A DNA stretch of 64,000 nucleotides from Cetobacterium sp. NK01. GTDB lineage: Bacteria > Fusobacteriota > Fusobacteriia > Fusobacteriales > Fusobacteriaceae. The notes below the pieces were generated by a model, which had not been told where the DNA came from, did not search any database, and saw only the letters and a list, made by a program, of their open reading frames with translations. Location of the stretch: NCBI RefSeq assembly GCF_024506395.1, contig NZ_JANIBO010000002.1, positions 124,001 to 188,000 of the forward strand, read 5' to 3'. Every line of letters starts with the position of its first letter. Positions within the stretch are counted from its first letter, which is position 1. Shown piece after piece: positions 15,741 to 25,053 of this stretch. Both the position numbers and the translations under genes were made by a program.

Positions 15741-18092
15741 TTATAATATTGTTTCTTCTATTACATGTCTAGGAAGTGGTTTTGAAAATAAATACCCTTG
15801 AATAAAATCAGCTTTCATATATTTTAATAAACCTAAATCCTCTTCTGTTTCAACACCCTCTGCAACTACTTTTAAATTTAAAGCATGAGCTGTATCTATA
15901 CATAATTTAACTAATGTTCGATATTCTTCACTGTCTTTCATTCCCCAAATAAAACTCTTATCAATTTTAATATTTGATAAAGGGATCTTGACTAAATAAC
16001 TAAAGGATGAGTACCCTGTTCCAAAGTCATCTAAAGATATTTTGATTCCAATATCTTTAAGTTCTTTTATTTTCAAGATATTCTCTCCCATATTTTGAAG
16101 CAATACAGTTTCTGTTATTTCAATTCCTACATTTTTAGGATCTACCCCTGTCTCTTCAATAACTTTTTTTACAGTTCTAACAAAACTATGCTTCATTATT
16201 TGAACTGCAGATATATTAACAGAAACAATAACTTTTCTCTGTCTATTTTGATTTATTTTTTTAGCAAATGAGAATGCACTTTTTATTATAAATTTTCCAA
16301 TTTCATCAATTAAAGTTGATTTCTCCATAATATTTATAATGTCTACAATAGGTACTTTTCTATACTTATCATTGTTCCATCTAAGAAGAGCCTCTAATCC
16401 CACAAGTTCTTTATTGCATGTGTATTGCGGTTGATAATGAAGCTCTAATTCATCTTTATCAAGAGCGTTTCTCAGATCTTGTTCTATCTCTTCATTTAAA
16501 CATCTTTTTTTATCTAAATCTCTATTATAAAATACATATTGATTTTTCCCTTGATCTTTAGCTTTATAAAGAGCTAGATCACCTTTAGTTAAAAAGTTAT
16601 CTATAGTTTCCTCTCCTGTATTTCCTGTAACAATACCAATACTTGCTGATAATTTATTAAATTTTCTTGTTTTTCCATTTAAAAGATTCAAGATTTTCTC
16701 TGCCATTTCTGTAGCAAACTCCTTGCTCATCTTTCCTTCCCATACAATAACAAATTCATCTCCACCTATTCTAGAGACAAATCCATTTTTACATATCACT
16801 TGAAGTTCCTCTCCAAATTCAATTAAAATCTGATCTCCATGCTGATGACCAAAGCTATCATTCAAAGACTTAAAATTATCTAAATCCATAAACATAATTG
16901 TAGCATCTGAATCTTTCTTTACAAGATGATTTTCTACGTAGTCGTACAATCCTCTTCTATTAGCAAGACCTGTTAAAGAATCTGTATATGCCATTTTTTT
17001 TATTCTAGCTTCTTGGCTTTTTACCTCAGTAACATCTCTCATTGTACAAACTATGCCAATAACTTCTCCTGAAATATCTATAATTGGCGATTTAAACACT
17101 TCTACTATTTTTTCACCATTTTTAGTTTTTAAAGTTCTTACTAAAGCTATATTACTTTTATTATATATAACATCTTTGTCTTCTATTTCAATACTTTCTT
17201 TATGTTCTTCTCCTAAAAAATCTTCCTCTTTTAGTGCAATATATAAAAATCTATTAATATCTGTCAGCTTATAGAAAGTTGAATTATTTTGGATAATATC
17301 TCCTTTTCTATTTTTAGTAAATACTGCAAACGGCATATTTTCTAAAAGAATATCAAATTTAACATCTTTATTTTTAAGATCTGTTATGTCTTTAGCTATT
17401 CCCATTGTTCCTAAAATATTATCTTTTCTATCAACAACAGGAACTTTATATATATTAAATTGCTTATATCCTTTTTTACCTGGAATTATCTCATCAAAAA
17501 CTAATCTTTTTCTTTCATTCATAACTCTCAAATCATATTGACGACAATTTTCCCCAATCATGCCATCCCATACAAATTGATCCCCTTTTCCTCTAATTGT
17601 ATCAAAATCCTTACCACAGTGTTCTTTAAATTCATTATTTACAATCATATATTCACTATTTTTATTTTTGAACCAAGCCATATAAGGAATGTTATCTAAT
17701 AAGGTATAAAACTTCAGTTTATTTTCTTCAGCTTCTTCTTTAATTAAAATATTTTCTTTTAATTGATCTAAAACTAACCTAATCTCTTTTAAAGAATACG
17801 GTTTTAAAAGAAAATTTTGAGCTCCTCTTTTTATATAATCTGAAGGTCTTTCCTCCTTTAAAATATTAACAGAAACTATTATTCTATCTAATTTTTCTTT
17901 GAAATTTTCAAAAACATAGTCATTATAGCTATCGAATATTATAAAATCATAGCTTTTAAAATCCGTTTTAAAATAATCTATGACATTAGAAAAGTCAAAA
18001 TCGTAATCTTGTAGTAGATGTAATCCTAACTCTTCAAGGGATATTTTTGTGCTTTCACTTTCATGTAAAATTAAAACCTTTGATTTTTTCAT
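15741..18092 (-). CDS. REC-like/PAS/PAS/GGDEF/EAL cyclic-di-GMP protein
   Basis: The 783-residue cytoplasmic signalling protein starts with a receiver-like domain (1-120). It keeps a candidate phospho-Asp (D54) and the KP motif, but has HES where the acidic pair normally is. Two PAS domains follow (about 130-240 and 245-365). The diguanylate cyclase domain has an intact GGDEF (443-447) with no RxxD inhibitory site five residues upstream. The phosphodiesterase domain has EALLRW (567-572), DDFGTGYSS and EGVE. Both catalytic signatures look intact, so it could make or degrade c-di-GMP depending on its PAS signals. It appears to be transcribed alone. Confidence 0.9.
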   Translation of the reverse strand: MKKSKVLILHESESTKISLEELGLHLLQDYDFDFSNVIDYFKTDFKSYDFIIFDSYNDYVFENFKEKLDRIIVSVNILKEERPSDYIKRGAQNFLLKPYSLKEIRLVLDQLKENILIKEEAEENKLKFYTLLDNIPYMAWFKNKNSEYMIVNNEFKEHCGKDFDTIRGKGDQFVWDGMIGENCRQYDLRVMNERKRLVFDEIIPGKKGYKQFNIYKVPVVDRKDNILGTMGIAKDITDLKNKDVKFDILLENMPFAVFTKNRKGDIIQNNSTFYKLTDINRFLYIALKEEDFLGEEHKESIEIEDKDVIYNKSNIALVRTLKTKNGEKIVEVFKSPIIDISGEVIGIVCTMRDVTEVKSQEARIKKMAYTDSLTGLANRRGLYDYVENHLVKKDSDATIMFMDLDNFKSLNDSFGHQHGDQILIEFGEELQVICKNGFVSRIGGDEFVIVWEGKMSKEFATEMAEKILNLLNGKTRKFNKLSASIGIVTGNTGEETIDNFLTKGDLALYKAKDQGKNQYVFYNRDLDKKRCLNEEIEQDLRNALDKDELELHYQPQYTCNKELVGLEALLRWNNDKYRKVPIVDIINIMEKSTLIDEIGKFIIKSAFSFAKKINQNRQRKVIVSVNISAVQIMKHSFVRTVKKVIEETGVDPKNVGIEITETVLLQNMGENILKIKELKDIGIKISLDDFGTGYSSFSYLVKIPLSNIKIDKSFIWGMKDSEEYRTLVKLCIDTAHALNLKVVAEGVETEEDLGLLKYMKADFIQGYLFSKPLPRHVIEETIL

Positions 18093-18179
18093 TTAACTTC
18101 CTTTACTCCTGATTTTTTACGTTGTAACACTTGTTTTATAATATTTTAACATATTTTATAATTATTGAAAATATTAATA

Positions 18180-18208
18180 TTGAAATTCTAATCTTTTGAG
18201 ACTATAAT
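18180..18208 (+). promoter_or_regulatory. Promoter for the HAD hydrolase gene
   Basis: TTGAAA (18180-18185) and TATAAT (18203-18208) are separated by exactly 17 bases. The start codon lies about 28 bases further on. Confidence 0.75.
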
Positions 18209-18236
18209 AATTATAAAAACAATTTAGGGGGAGTAT

Positions 18237-19031
18237 ATGTATAAATTAATAGTTTCAGATTTAGATGGAACTTTAGTTGATAGTAATAAAAATGTTTCTG
18301 AGTATACAAAAGATATTGTAAATTTATTAAAACAAAAAGGGATCGAATTTATTATTGCAACAGGAAGGAGTTATAAAGGTGCTAAGCATGTATACGATAC
18401 CTTGAAATTGGATACTGAGATTATCTGCAATAATGGAACAACTATTTATAATAGTAACGGAGACCTTATCTTTCAAAGAACTATTGATCCTAAAATTACA
18501 CTTGAAGTTTTCAAAAAATCTTTAGAAGAAAACTGTATATTTTTTGCTACATACGGTGTACAAGTTTTTATAGGAGAGGGAACTATTGAAGAAGCTAATA
18601 CTTTTTTATATAATCCTCTAGATAATCCAATTGAAATTAATTTAGACAATATAAATCAATACATATTTGAAAAAATTGTTTTAATGGATAAAAATGGTAA
18701 TAAATTGAAATATCTTTCAAATTTTTTCAATCAGTACGATGAAATCAATGCCTTTATATCGCAAGAAGACTATTTAGATATTGTCCATTTTGAAACTTCT
18801 AAAGGACAAGCTGTAAAAACTTTAGCAAATTTAAAAAATATAGATTTAAAAAATGTTATAGCTTTTGGAGATGCTTTTAATGATTATGAAATGTTAAAAG
18901 TAGCCGGAAAAGGACTTGTTATGGGAAATGCTTTTGAAGATTTGAAAAAAGAGTTTGAAACTATAGGTTTTACAAATGATGAAAGTGGTGTTGCTAAGTA
19001 TTTAGCAAATTTATTTTTGTTGAACAAATAA
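18237..19031 (+). CDS. Cof-type HAD-superfamily phosphatase
   Basis: The 264-residue cytoplasmic hydrolase belongs to the Cof/class IIB HAD family. Motif I is DLDGTLVDS with the nucleophile Asp at residue 8, motif II lies in IIATGRSY, and motif IV is AFGDAFNDYEML near the C-terminus. Members dephosphorylate sugar phosphates, pyridoxal phosphate or flavin mononucleotide; the substrate cannot be told from sequence. It is monocistronic, with a GGGGGAG ribosome binding site and a strong shared terminator. Confidence 0.9.
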   Translation: MYKLIVSDLDGTLVDSNKNVSEYTKDIVNLLKQKGIEFIIATGRSYKGAKHVYDTLKLDTEIICNNGTTIYNSNGDLIFQRTIDPKITLEVFKKSLEENCIFFATYGVQVFIGEGTIEEANTFLYNPLDNPIEINLDNINQYIFEKIVLMDKNGNKLKYLSNFFNQYDEINAFISQEDYLDIVHFETSKGQAVKTLANLKNIDLKNVIAFGDAFNDYEMLKVAGKGLVMGNAFEDLKKEFETIGFTNDESGVAKYLANLFLLNK

Positions 19032-19068
19032 AACAAAAGGGAACTTAAATAAGTTCCCTTTTGTTTTA
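19031..19068. terminator. Bidirectional terminator
   Basis: AACAAAAGGGAACTTA and TAAGTTCCCTTTTGTT form a long perfect stem with A/T tracts outside. It ends both the HAD gene and the convergent outer-membrane protein gene. Confidence 0.92.
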
Positions 19069-19073
19069 TAGAC

Positions 19074-19577
19074 TTAGAAAAAGTTATATCCTAATGTAAA
19101 GCTAACTTGCTCTAATTTATCATTTCCTCTTCTATCTCCATCAATTTCAGTAATAGAGTATAAAACTTCTCCTTGTAATGCAAAAATATCCATTCCTATT
19201 CCTGCACCATAAAAATATTTACCATCTGGTTTAGAATTAGAAACACTATCTCTAGTGTATAATACCTTACCTACTTTACCAACTAAATATGGTTTTACAC
19301 CCATTGGAAATAAATTCATTTTTACAAGACCATAAGCTGGTACTGTTTCAATATCTGTTCCAGATGTTTTTCCATTATAAGCAATTCCCACACCTACATC
19401 TGCTAAAAGTAAAGTTTGAGTCACTTCTAATCCTATTGTTGGAGCATAACTTTCAAAACTTTTATCCTCTTTATTATAAGATTTTGTATTTGTTATTGCT
19501 CCTAATCTTAAATGTGCATCTACTGCAAATGATGTCACACTTGCTGCTAAAAATAACGCTATTAATCCCTTTTTCAT
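19074..19577 (-). CDS. Small outer-membrane beta-barrel protein
   Basis: This 167-residue protein has a signal peptide (MKKGLIALFLAASVTSFA). About eight alternating hydrophobic/polar strands follow, ending in FTLGYNFF. The terminal aromatic residue is the usual BAM recognition signal of outer-membrane proteins. The size suits an eight-stranded barrel of the OmpA/OmpW-like type. No function can be assigned. It is further evidence for a double-membrane organism. Confidence 0.75.
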   Translation of the reverse strand: MKKGLIALFLAASVTSFAVDAHLRLGAITNTKSYNKEDKSFESYAPTIGLEVTQTLLLADVGVGIAYNGKTSGTDIETVPAYGLVKMNLFPMGVKPYLVGKVGKVLYTRDSVSNSKPDGKYFYGAGIGMDIFALQGEVLYSITEIDGDRRGNDKLEQVSFTLGYNFF

Positions 19578-19642
19578 CTCTTCTCCTTAAATATAACTAG
19601 TATTGTGTATATTGTATAATATTTTTTAAAGAAGTTCTATAT

Positions 19643-20914
19643 TTATTTTTTTATTTTACTTAAAATTAAATTAATAACTCTATTTATAGTAGATATCTTT
19701 AAACTACTTCCTTCAAAGATAGGTTTATAATGTGTAAAAGTATCAAAAGAATACTTTCCATGATATTGTCCTAATCCACTATTACCTATACCACCAAACG
19801 GCACCTTTCTATCTAAAATTTGTAGCATTGTTCCATTAATACAAACTCCTCCTGCTTTTATTCCTCTTGTAGATATATTTCCTTTTTCGCTTCTAAATAT
19901 ATACAAGGCTAAAGGTGAAGGCTTTCCTCTTAAATCCCAATACACTTTATCTAGACTCTCATATTCAATTAGCGGTAGTATTGGACCAAAAATTTCTTCT
20001 TCTAAAATAGGATCTGTATCTTTTGGATTTAAAGTTATTGTAAATGGAAAAACTCCTTTATCCTTACTATCTTCATCAATTTTTCCATTTTGATATATTA
20101 TATTTTGATTTTCTAAAAGTTTATTTAATCTATCAAAATGTATATCATTTATTATTTTTCCTCCAACATCTCCATTTTTTCTTATATAAGCTCTTGCTAG
20201 CTCTACAAATTTTTCACTTGTTCCTTTTGGTAAATAAATATAGTCTGGAGCTATACATGTTTGTCCTCTATTAAAAAATTTACCCCAAATTATTTTTTCT
20301 ACCGCTTCATCTAAACAGTGCTCATCTTCTATTATTACTGGAGATTTCCCGCCAAGTTCTAATGTTACTGGAGTTAGATTTTCTGCAGCCTTTAAATAAA
20401 TTTCTTTACCAACTTTACTACTTCCTGTAAAAAATATATAGTCAAATTTAGAATCTAAGATTTTTTTTGTTTCTTCTAAGTCTCCTAAAACTACTTCGAT
20501 ATCCTCTAGTGCACTGTCTTCAATTATTTTTTTTATTATATCACTAGAATTTTTTGAATATTCTGAGGGTTTTAGTACAACTTCATTTCCTGCTGCTATT
20601 GCTCCAATCAATGGTAAAAATGTTAGATTAAAGGGATAGTTCCAAGGTGATATAATTAAAACTTTCCCATAAGGTTCTGGTTGTAAAACTGTTCCACAAC
20701 CTATAAAATTAAAAAAGCTTCTTATTTTCTCAGGCTCACTCCACTTTTCTAAATTTTTTATAAAATAATCAAATTCTGACATTACAGGATAATATTCTGT
20801 TAATCTACTTTCTTCAAAATTTTTCCCTAAATCCTTATATAATGCATCTGCTATTAAATTTTTATTTTTTTCAAAAGATTTTTTTAACTTCTCTATTTTA
20901 TCTATATTTTTCAT
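19643..20914 (-). CDS. NAD(P)-dependent aldehyde dehydrogenase (class 3-like)
   Basis: The 423-residue oxidoreductase converts an aldehyde to the acid. Visible motifs are SPWNYPFNL and KPSEYS (cofactor binding), FFTGSSKVGKEI, the catalytic Glu motif LELGGKSP, and catalytic C220 in GQTCIAPDY. Length and lack of an N-terminal extension fit the short ALDH3/CalB-type group active on medium- or long-chain aldehydes. The C-terminus (SLKISTINRVINLILSKIKK) is hydrophobic and basic, suggesting membrane association. It has no clear operon partner. The substrate is not defined. Confidence 0.9.
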   Translation of the reverse strand: MKNIDKIEKLKKSFEKNKNLIADALYKDLGKNFEESRLTEYYPVMSEFDYFIKNLEKWSEPEKIRSFFNFIGCGTVLQPEPYGKVLIISPWNYPFNLTFLPLIGAIAAGNEVVLKPSEYSKNSSDIIKKIIEDSALEDIEVVLGDLEETKKILDSKFDYIFFTGSSKVGKEIYLKAAENLTPVTLELGGKSPVIIEDEHCLDEAVEKIIWGKFFNRGQTCIAPDYIYLPKGTSEKFVELARAYIRKNGDVGGKIINDIHFDRLNKLLENQNIIYQNGKIDEDSKDKGVFPFTITLNPKDTDPILEEEIFGPILPLIEYESLDKVYWDLRGKPSPLALYIFRSEKGNISTRGIKAGGVCINGTMLQILDRKVPFGGIGNSGLGQYHGKYSFDTFTHYKPIFEGSSLKISTINRVINLILSKIKK

Positions 20915-20988
20915 TTTATACCCCCTTTGAAAAAACCTTTTTTGTTTCTATACTGTTTTTTTTATTTTTTCCTTTAAAAATTTTTTTA

Positions 20989-21017
20989 TTGATCAACTTC
21001 ATAATTTCCTCTATAAT
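20989..21017 (+). promoter_or_regulatory. Promoter for the M3 peptidase gene
   Basis: TTGATC (20989-20994) and TATAAT (21012-21017) are separated by 17 bases, 32 bases before the start codon. Confidence 0.72.
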
Positions 21018-21048
21018 ATAGATATTTTAAAATAAAAAGGAGGAGTTT

Positions 21049-22734
21049 ATGAAATTTAAAGATTTTAAATACGAAAGACCTATCTATGATTCTACTAAGG
21101 AAAAGATAAATAATTTAATAGGAACTTTAAAAAACTCTAAAGATATTCAAGAACAAAAAAATATAGTTAATGAAATAAATCATATTAGAAATCATGTTTC
21201 GTCAATGTCTAGTATAGCTCATATTAGACATACAATAAATACTGAAGATGAATTTTATGATAAAGAAAATGAATACTGGGATGAAATCTCACCACTATAT
21301 CAAGAGCTAGATTCTAATTTTTATGAAGTTATGGTTAATCATTCAAATAAAAGTGAATTAGTTAAAGTGTTTGGAGAACAACTTTTTAAACTTATGGAAA
21401 ATAGTTTAAAAACATTTTCTACTGAAATTATAGAGGATTTACAAGAAGAGAATAAAGAAGTTTCTAAATATGTTAAACTTTTAGCCTCTGCTAAAATTTT
21501 ATTTGATGGAAAAGAAAGAAATCTATCAGGTATGACACCCTATATTCTATCTAAAGATAGGACAATTAGAAAAGCTGCCCAAGAAGCAAAATCAACTTTT
21601 TTTATAAATAATGAAAAGAAATTTGATGATATTTTTAATAATCTTGTTAATATAAGAGTTAAGATAGCTCATAAACTTGGTTTTAAAAATTTTATTGAAT
21701 TAGGATATTTAAGAATGAATAGAATTGACTATAACTCTGAAATGGTTGACTCTTTTAGAAAACAAGTTTTAGAAAGTATAGTACCTATAGCTTCTAATCT
21801 CTATGAAAAACAAAAGGAAAGATTAAATCTAGATACTCTTAAGTATTATGATGAAAAATTTGAATTTAATGATGGAAATCCTACCCCTAAAGGAGATTCT
21901 AACTGGATTATCGAACAAGGTAAAAAGATGTATCACGAACTTTCTCCTGAAACAGGAGAATTTATTGATTTTATGATTAATAACGATCTAATGGATTTGA
22001 CAACTAAAAAAGGTAAGGCTGGAGGGGGATACTGTACTTTTATTCCTGATTATAAATCTCCTTTTATTTTTTCAAACTTTAATGGAACAAGTGGAGATAT
22101 TGATGTATTAACTCATGAGGCAGGACATGCTTTTCAAGTTTATAGATCTAGTTGGATTGAAATTCCTGAACTTCTTTGGGCTACATATGAAAGTTCAGAA
22201 ATTCATTCAATGAGTATGGAATTTTTTACTTGGAATTGGATGGAAAACTTTTTCAAAGAAGATACTAATAAATATAAATATCTTCACCTAAGCAGCGCTA
22301 TTAAATTTATTCCATATGGTGTATTAGTCGATCATTTTCAACATAAAATTTATGAAAATCCAAATTTAACACCTTCTGAAAGAAAAACCATTTGGAGAGA
22401 ACTAGAAAAGGTATATAAACCTCATAGCGATTATTCTGAAAATCCGTTTTTAAATAAAGGAACTTGGTGGTTCCAGCAAGCTCATATATTTGAGGTTCCT
22501 TTTTATTATATCGATTATACTTTAGCTCAAATTTGTGCTTTACAGTTTTGGCAAAAAATGAACAAAGATTATAAAAATTCTTGGAAAGACTATCTAGACC
22601 TTTGTCACGAAGGTGGAACTAAATCTTTTTTAAATCTTTTAAAAGTGGCAAAATTACAATCTCCATTTGAGGATAAATGTGTAGAAAATATAATGATTGA
22701 TGTTAAAGAATTTTTAAATAATTTTCATTTTTAA
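21049..22734 (+). CDS. M3-family oligoendopeptidase
   Basis: This 561-residue zinc metallopeptidase cleaves short peptides in the cytoplasm. The zinc motif HEAGH lies at 356-360 (LTHEAGHAFQVY), with the third-ligand Glu region in ESSEIHSMSMEFF about 25 residues later. The length and KAGGGYCTFI and GTWWFQQAHIFEVPFYYIDY segments match the oligoendopeptidase F branch. No signal peptide is present. It stands alone between a strong promoter and terminator and probably finishes degradation of imported peptides. Confidence 0.92.
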   Translation: MKFKDFKYERPIYDSTKEKINNLIGTLKNSKDIQEQKNIVNEINHIRNHVSSMSSIAHIRHTINTEDEFYDKENEYWDEISPLYQELDSNFYEVMVNHSNKSELVKVFGEQLFKLMENSLKTFSTEIIEDLQEENKEVSKYVKLLASAKILFDGKERNLSGMTPYILSKDRTIRKAAQEAKSTFFINNEKKFDDIFNNLVNIRVKIAHKLGFKNFIELGYLRMNRIDYNSEMVDSFRKQVLESIVPIASNLYEKQKERLNLDTLKYYDEKFEFNDGNPTPKGDSNWIIEQGKKMYHELSPETGEFIDFMINNDLMDLTTKKGKAGGGYCTFIPDYKSPFIFSNFNGTSGDIDVLTHEAGHAFQVYRSSWIEIPELLWATYESSEIHSMSMEFFTWNWMENFFKEDTNKYKYLHLSSAIKFIPYGVLVDHFQHKIYENPNLTPSERKTIWRELEKVYKPHSDYSENPFLNKGTWWFQQAHIFEVPFYYIDYTLAQICALQFWQKMNKDYKNSWKDYLDLCHEGGTKSFLNLLKVAKLQSPFEDKCVENIMIDVKEFLNNFHF

Positions 22735-22757
22735 AGGATTATAGGCAATAAATCAGT

Positions 22758-22788
22758 AAAAGAAGTATTTTATATACTTCTTTTTTTA
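22758..22788 (+). terminator. Terminator after the M3 peptidase
   Basis: AGAAGTAT (22761-22768) pairs with ATACTTCT (22774-22781), followed by seven T residues. Confidence 0.85.
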
Positions 22789-22812
22789 TTTTACAAAAGG
22801 ATTTTTTTACTT

Positions 22813-22839
22813 TTGACAGAATATGATTAGTGATACAAT
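22813..22839 (+). promoter_or_regulatory. Probable promoter of the RND efflux operon
   Basis: TTGACA (22813-22818) and TACAAT (22834-22839) are separated by 15 bases, a shorter spacer than usual. They lie about 20 bases before the start codon at 22861. No regulator gene is adjacent. Confidence 0.5.
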
Positions 22840-22860
22840 TAATTTTCAGGGAGGGTCCTT

Positions 22861-25041
22861 ATGGGAAAAATCTTTTTTTTACTTTTAATTTTTAATTTTT
22901 CTTTGTTTGCTAAAACACTAGATGTTGGAGTTATTTTAGAAAATCACTCTGAATGCTCACAAAATGCTTTAGATATTCTTAAAGATGAATTAAATAAAAA
23001 TTTTGCAGGTACAAATTTTTCACCTAAAATTACCGAAAAATATTACCTAACTAATCACAATATTCAAGATGGAATAAATAAACTTAATGCCAATTCTAAA
23101 ATTGACGCTGTTTTTATTTTAACTTGTGCTCCTCTAGAGAACATAACTAATTTAAAAAACAATAAATTCTATTCTGTTCCTCTAGGTTTTGGAGACAAGG
23201 GATACAATGTTCCAAAAAATTTAAATTATATTTATAGTAATCTTAATTTAAACGATTACTTAATGCCATTTAAAGATTTAAATGGTATTACAGAAATAGA
23301 TGTTCTTATTTCTAATATGAATTCAAATAATTTAAATTATCTTGCTAAACATACAAATATTCCTGGAATTAAAGTTAATGTACTTAGAGCTACAAAAGAT
23401 AATCTTTTAAATGCTATTGATAAAAAAATACCATCATTTCTAATAGATTTTAATGAAGAATTAAAACCTTATGCTTATTCTGGATTAAATTTAGAAAAAG
23501 AGTTTAGAAAAAGATTAAGAGCTGCATCTTTAAATTACATGTTTTTTAAAACACAAAAAGATATAAGTCAAATAGTTGAAGTAAATCCACCAATTAAAGA
23601 TATATACTTAAATTCTGATGTTGCTTCTAAAATTGATGTATATCCTAATTTAATTTTCTTACAAAGTTTATCTCAAGTTAATTTTTCTCAAACAAACTAT
23701 CCTAAGTTATCATTAAAGTTTGCTATTAAAAGAGCATTAGATTCTAACTTAGACTTATTACAAGTTAAACAAAATGTATTTTCTAACTTCTATAATGTTA
23801 AAGTTACTAACTCTAAGAGATTACCTCAACTTTCTGCTAACATGGATTATGCCGCTTTAGATGATAGATCACCTTCTTTTAAACAAGGTTCTCCTACTAA
23901 CAGTGTAAACTCTTACTTAGAACTTTCACAAGTAATATTTAGTGATCAAATAAACGCTAGTGTTTTCATTGAAAAATTAGCATTAGATTCTAGTAGGAAA
24001 GCATATGATCAACAAAAATTAGATACTATATATTACGTTGCTTCTACTTACGTTAATATTTTACAGCTGAAAGCACAATTTGAAATACAAATGAGTAACT
24101 ATAATCTATTGAGAGAAACATTAAATATAGCTCAAATTAACTACAACGTTGGAGCTGGCGGTTTACAAGATGTTTATAGATTACAATCTGACGTTGCAGG
24201 AGCTCTTTCTGACATTTCAAATATTCAAGGAGAAATAAGAGCACAAGAGATCTATTTAAATAACTTACTTAACTATCCTCAAGGAAATAGCTATACTTAT
24301 GAAAATTTAGATGAAGTATCTTCATATTTTTTACTTAATCAAAACTTAGGTAAAAACTTTACTTTCGGTTCTGACAAAGCTAAAAGAATTGAGAATTTCT
24401 TAGTACATGGTGCTATTAATAATTCTAACTCTTTAAAACAAATTGATAACAACATTAAAAGTAAAGAAAGAGAATATGTAGCTAATAAAAGAGAGAGATA
24501 TTTACCTACTGTTACTGCAGCTGGTAATTACTATAAAAATAATGTTGTTACTCCTTGGGGACAAAACTCTAACAAAGATTTCCCTGATGAATATTGGCAA
24601 GCTGGTATTAATGTTTCTTTACCTCTTATAAGTGGAGGAGAGATTTACTATAATGGAAAAGTTATTCAAAGCGAATTACAGGCTCTTGAATACAATAAGC
24701 TTTCTGCACAAAGCCAATTATCTAAACAAGTTTTACAAACATATACTACATTATTATCTAACTTTGTTCAAAGTTATACTACTAAGATTTCATCTGATGT
24801 AGCTAAAAAAAATCTAGACATTGTAAAAAATCTTTATGCTGAAGGTACTATTACAATTACTGATTTTCTATCTGCACAAAATAACACTTTAAGTCAAGAG
24901 CTAAATCATGTTATTGAAAACTTTAACTTAATTAACTCTACTTTAAAACTTGAAAATCTTTATGGAAAATCATCTCTAACAATGAGCGATGCCGAAAGAA
25001 AAAGCTTACTTTTAGAACTTCAAAAAGAGTTAGGAAATTAG
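22861..25041 (+). CDS. TolC-family outer-membrane efflux protein with extra N-terminal periplasmic domain
   Basis: The 726-residue exported protein has a signal peptide (MGKIFFLLLIFNFSLFA) followed by about 260 residues that TolC proteins normally lack. This segment has alternating beta/alpha character (LDVGVILENH, KIDAVFILTC, EIDVLISNMN, IPSFLIDFNEE) resembling a periplasmic binding-protein fold. The TolC/OEP domain spans about 285-720, with paired coiled-coil repeats (NYNVGAGGLQDVYRLQSDVAG and NLYAEGTITITDFLSAQN). It should form the trimeric outer-membrane channel of the pump encoded by the next two genes. Adaptor and transporter follow by 12 and 2 bases, so all three are one operon. Confidence 0.85.
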   Translation: MGKIFFLLLIFNFSLFAKTLDVGVILENHSECSQNALDILKDELNKNFAGTNFSPKITEKYYLTNHNIQDGINKLNANSKIDAVFILTCAPLENITNLKNNKFYSVPLGFGDKGYNVPKNLNYIYSNLNLNDYLMPFKDLNGITEIDVLISNMNSNNLNYLAKHTNIPGIKVNVLRATKDNLLNAIDKKIPSFLIDFNEELKPYAYSGLNLEKEFRKRLRAASLNYMFFKTQKDISQIVEVNPPIKDIYLNSDVASKIDVYPNLIFLQSLSQVNFSQTNYPKLSLKFAIKRALDSNLDLLQVKQNVFSNFYNVKVTNSKRLPQLSANMDYAALDDRSPSFKQGSPTNSVNSYLELSQVIFSDQINASVFIEKLALDSSRKAYDQQKLDTIYYVASTYVNILQLKAQFEIQMSNYNLLRETLNIAQINYNVGAGGLQDVYRLQSDVAGALSDISNIQGEIRAQEIYLNNLLNYPQGNSYTYENLDEVSSYFLLNQNLGKNFTFGSDKAKRIENFLVHGAINNSNSLKQIDNNIKSKEREYVANKRERYLPTVTAAGNYYKNNVVTPWGQNSNKDFPDEYWQAGINVSLPLISGGEIYYNGKVIQSELQALEYNKLSAQSQLSKQVLQTYTTLLSNFVQSYTTKISSDVAKKNLDIVKNLYAEGTITITDFLSAQNNTLSQELNHVIENFNLINSTLKLENLYGKSSLTMSDAERKSLLLELQKELGN

Positions 25042-25053
25042 GAGGGAACAATT

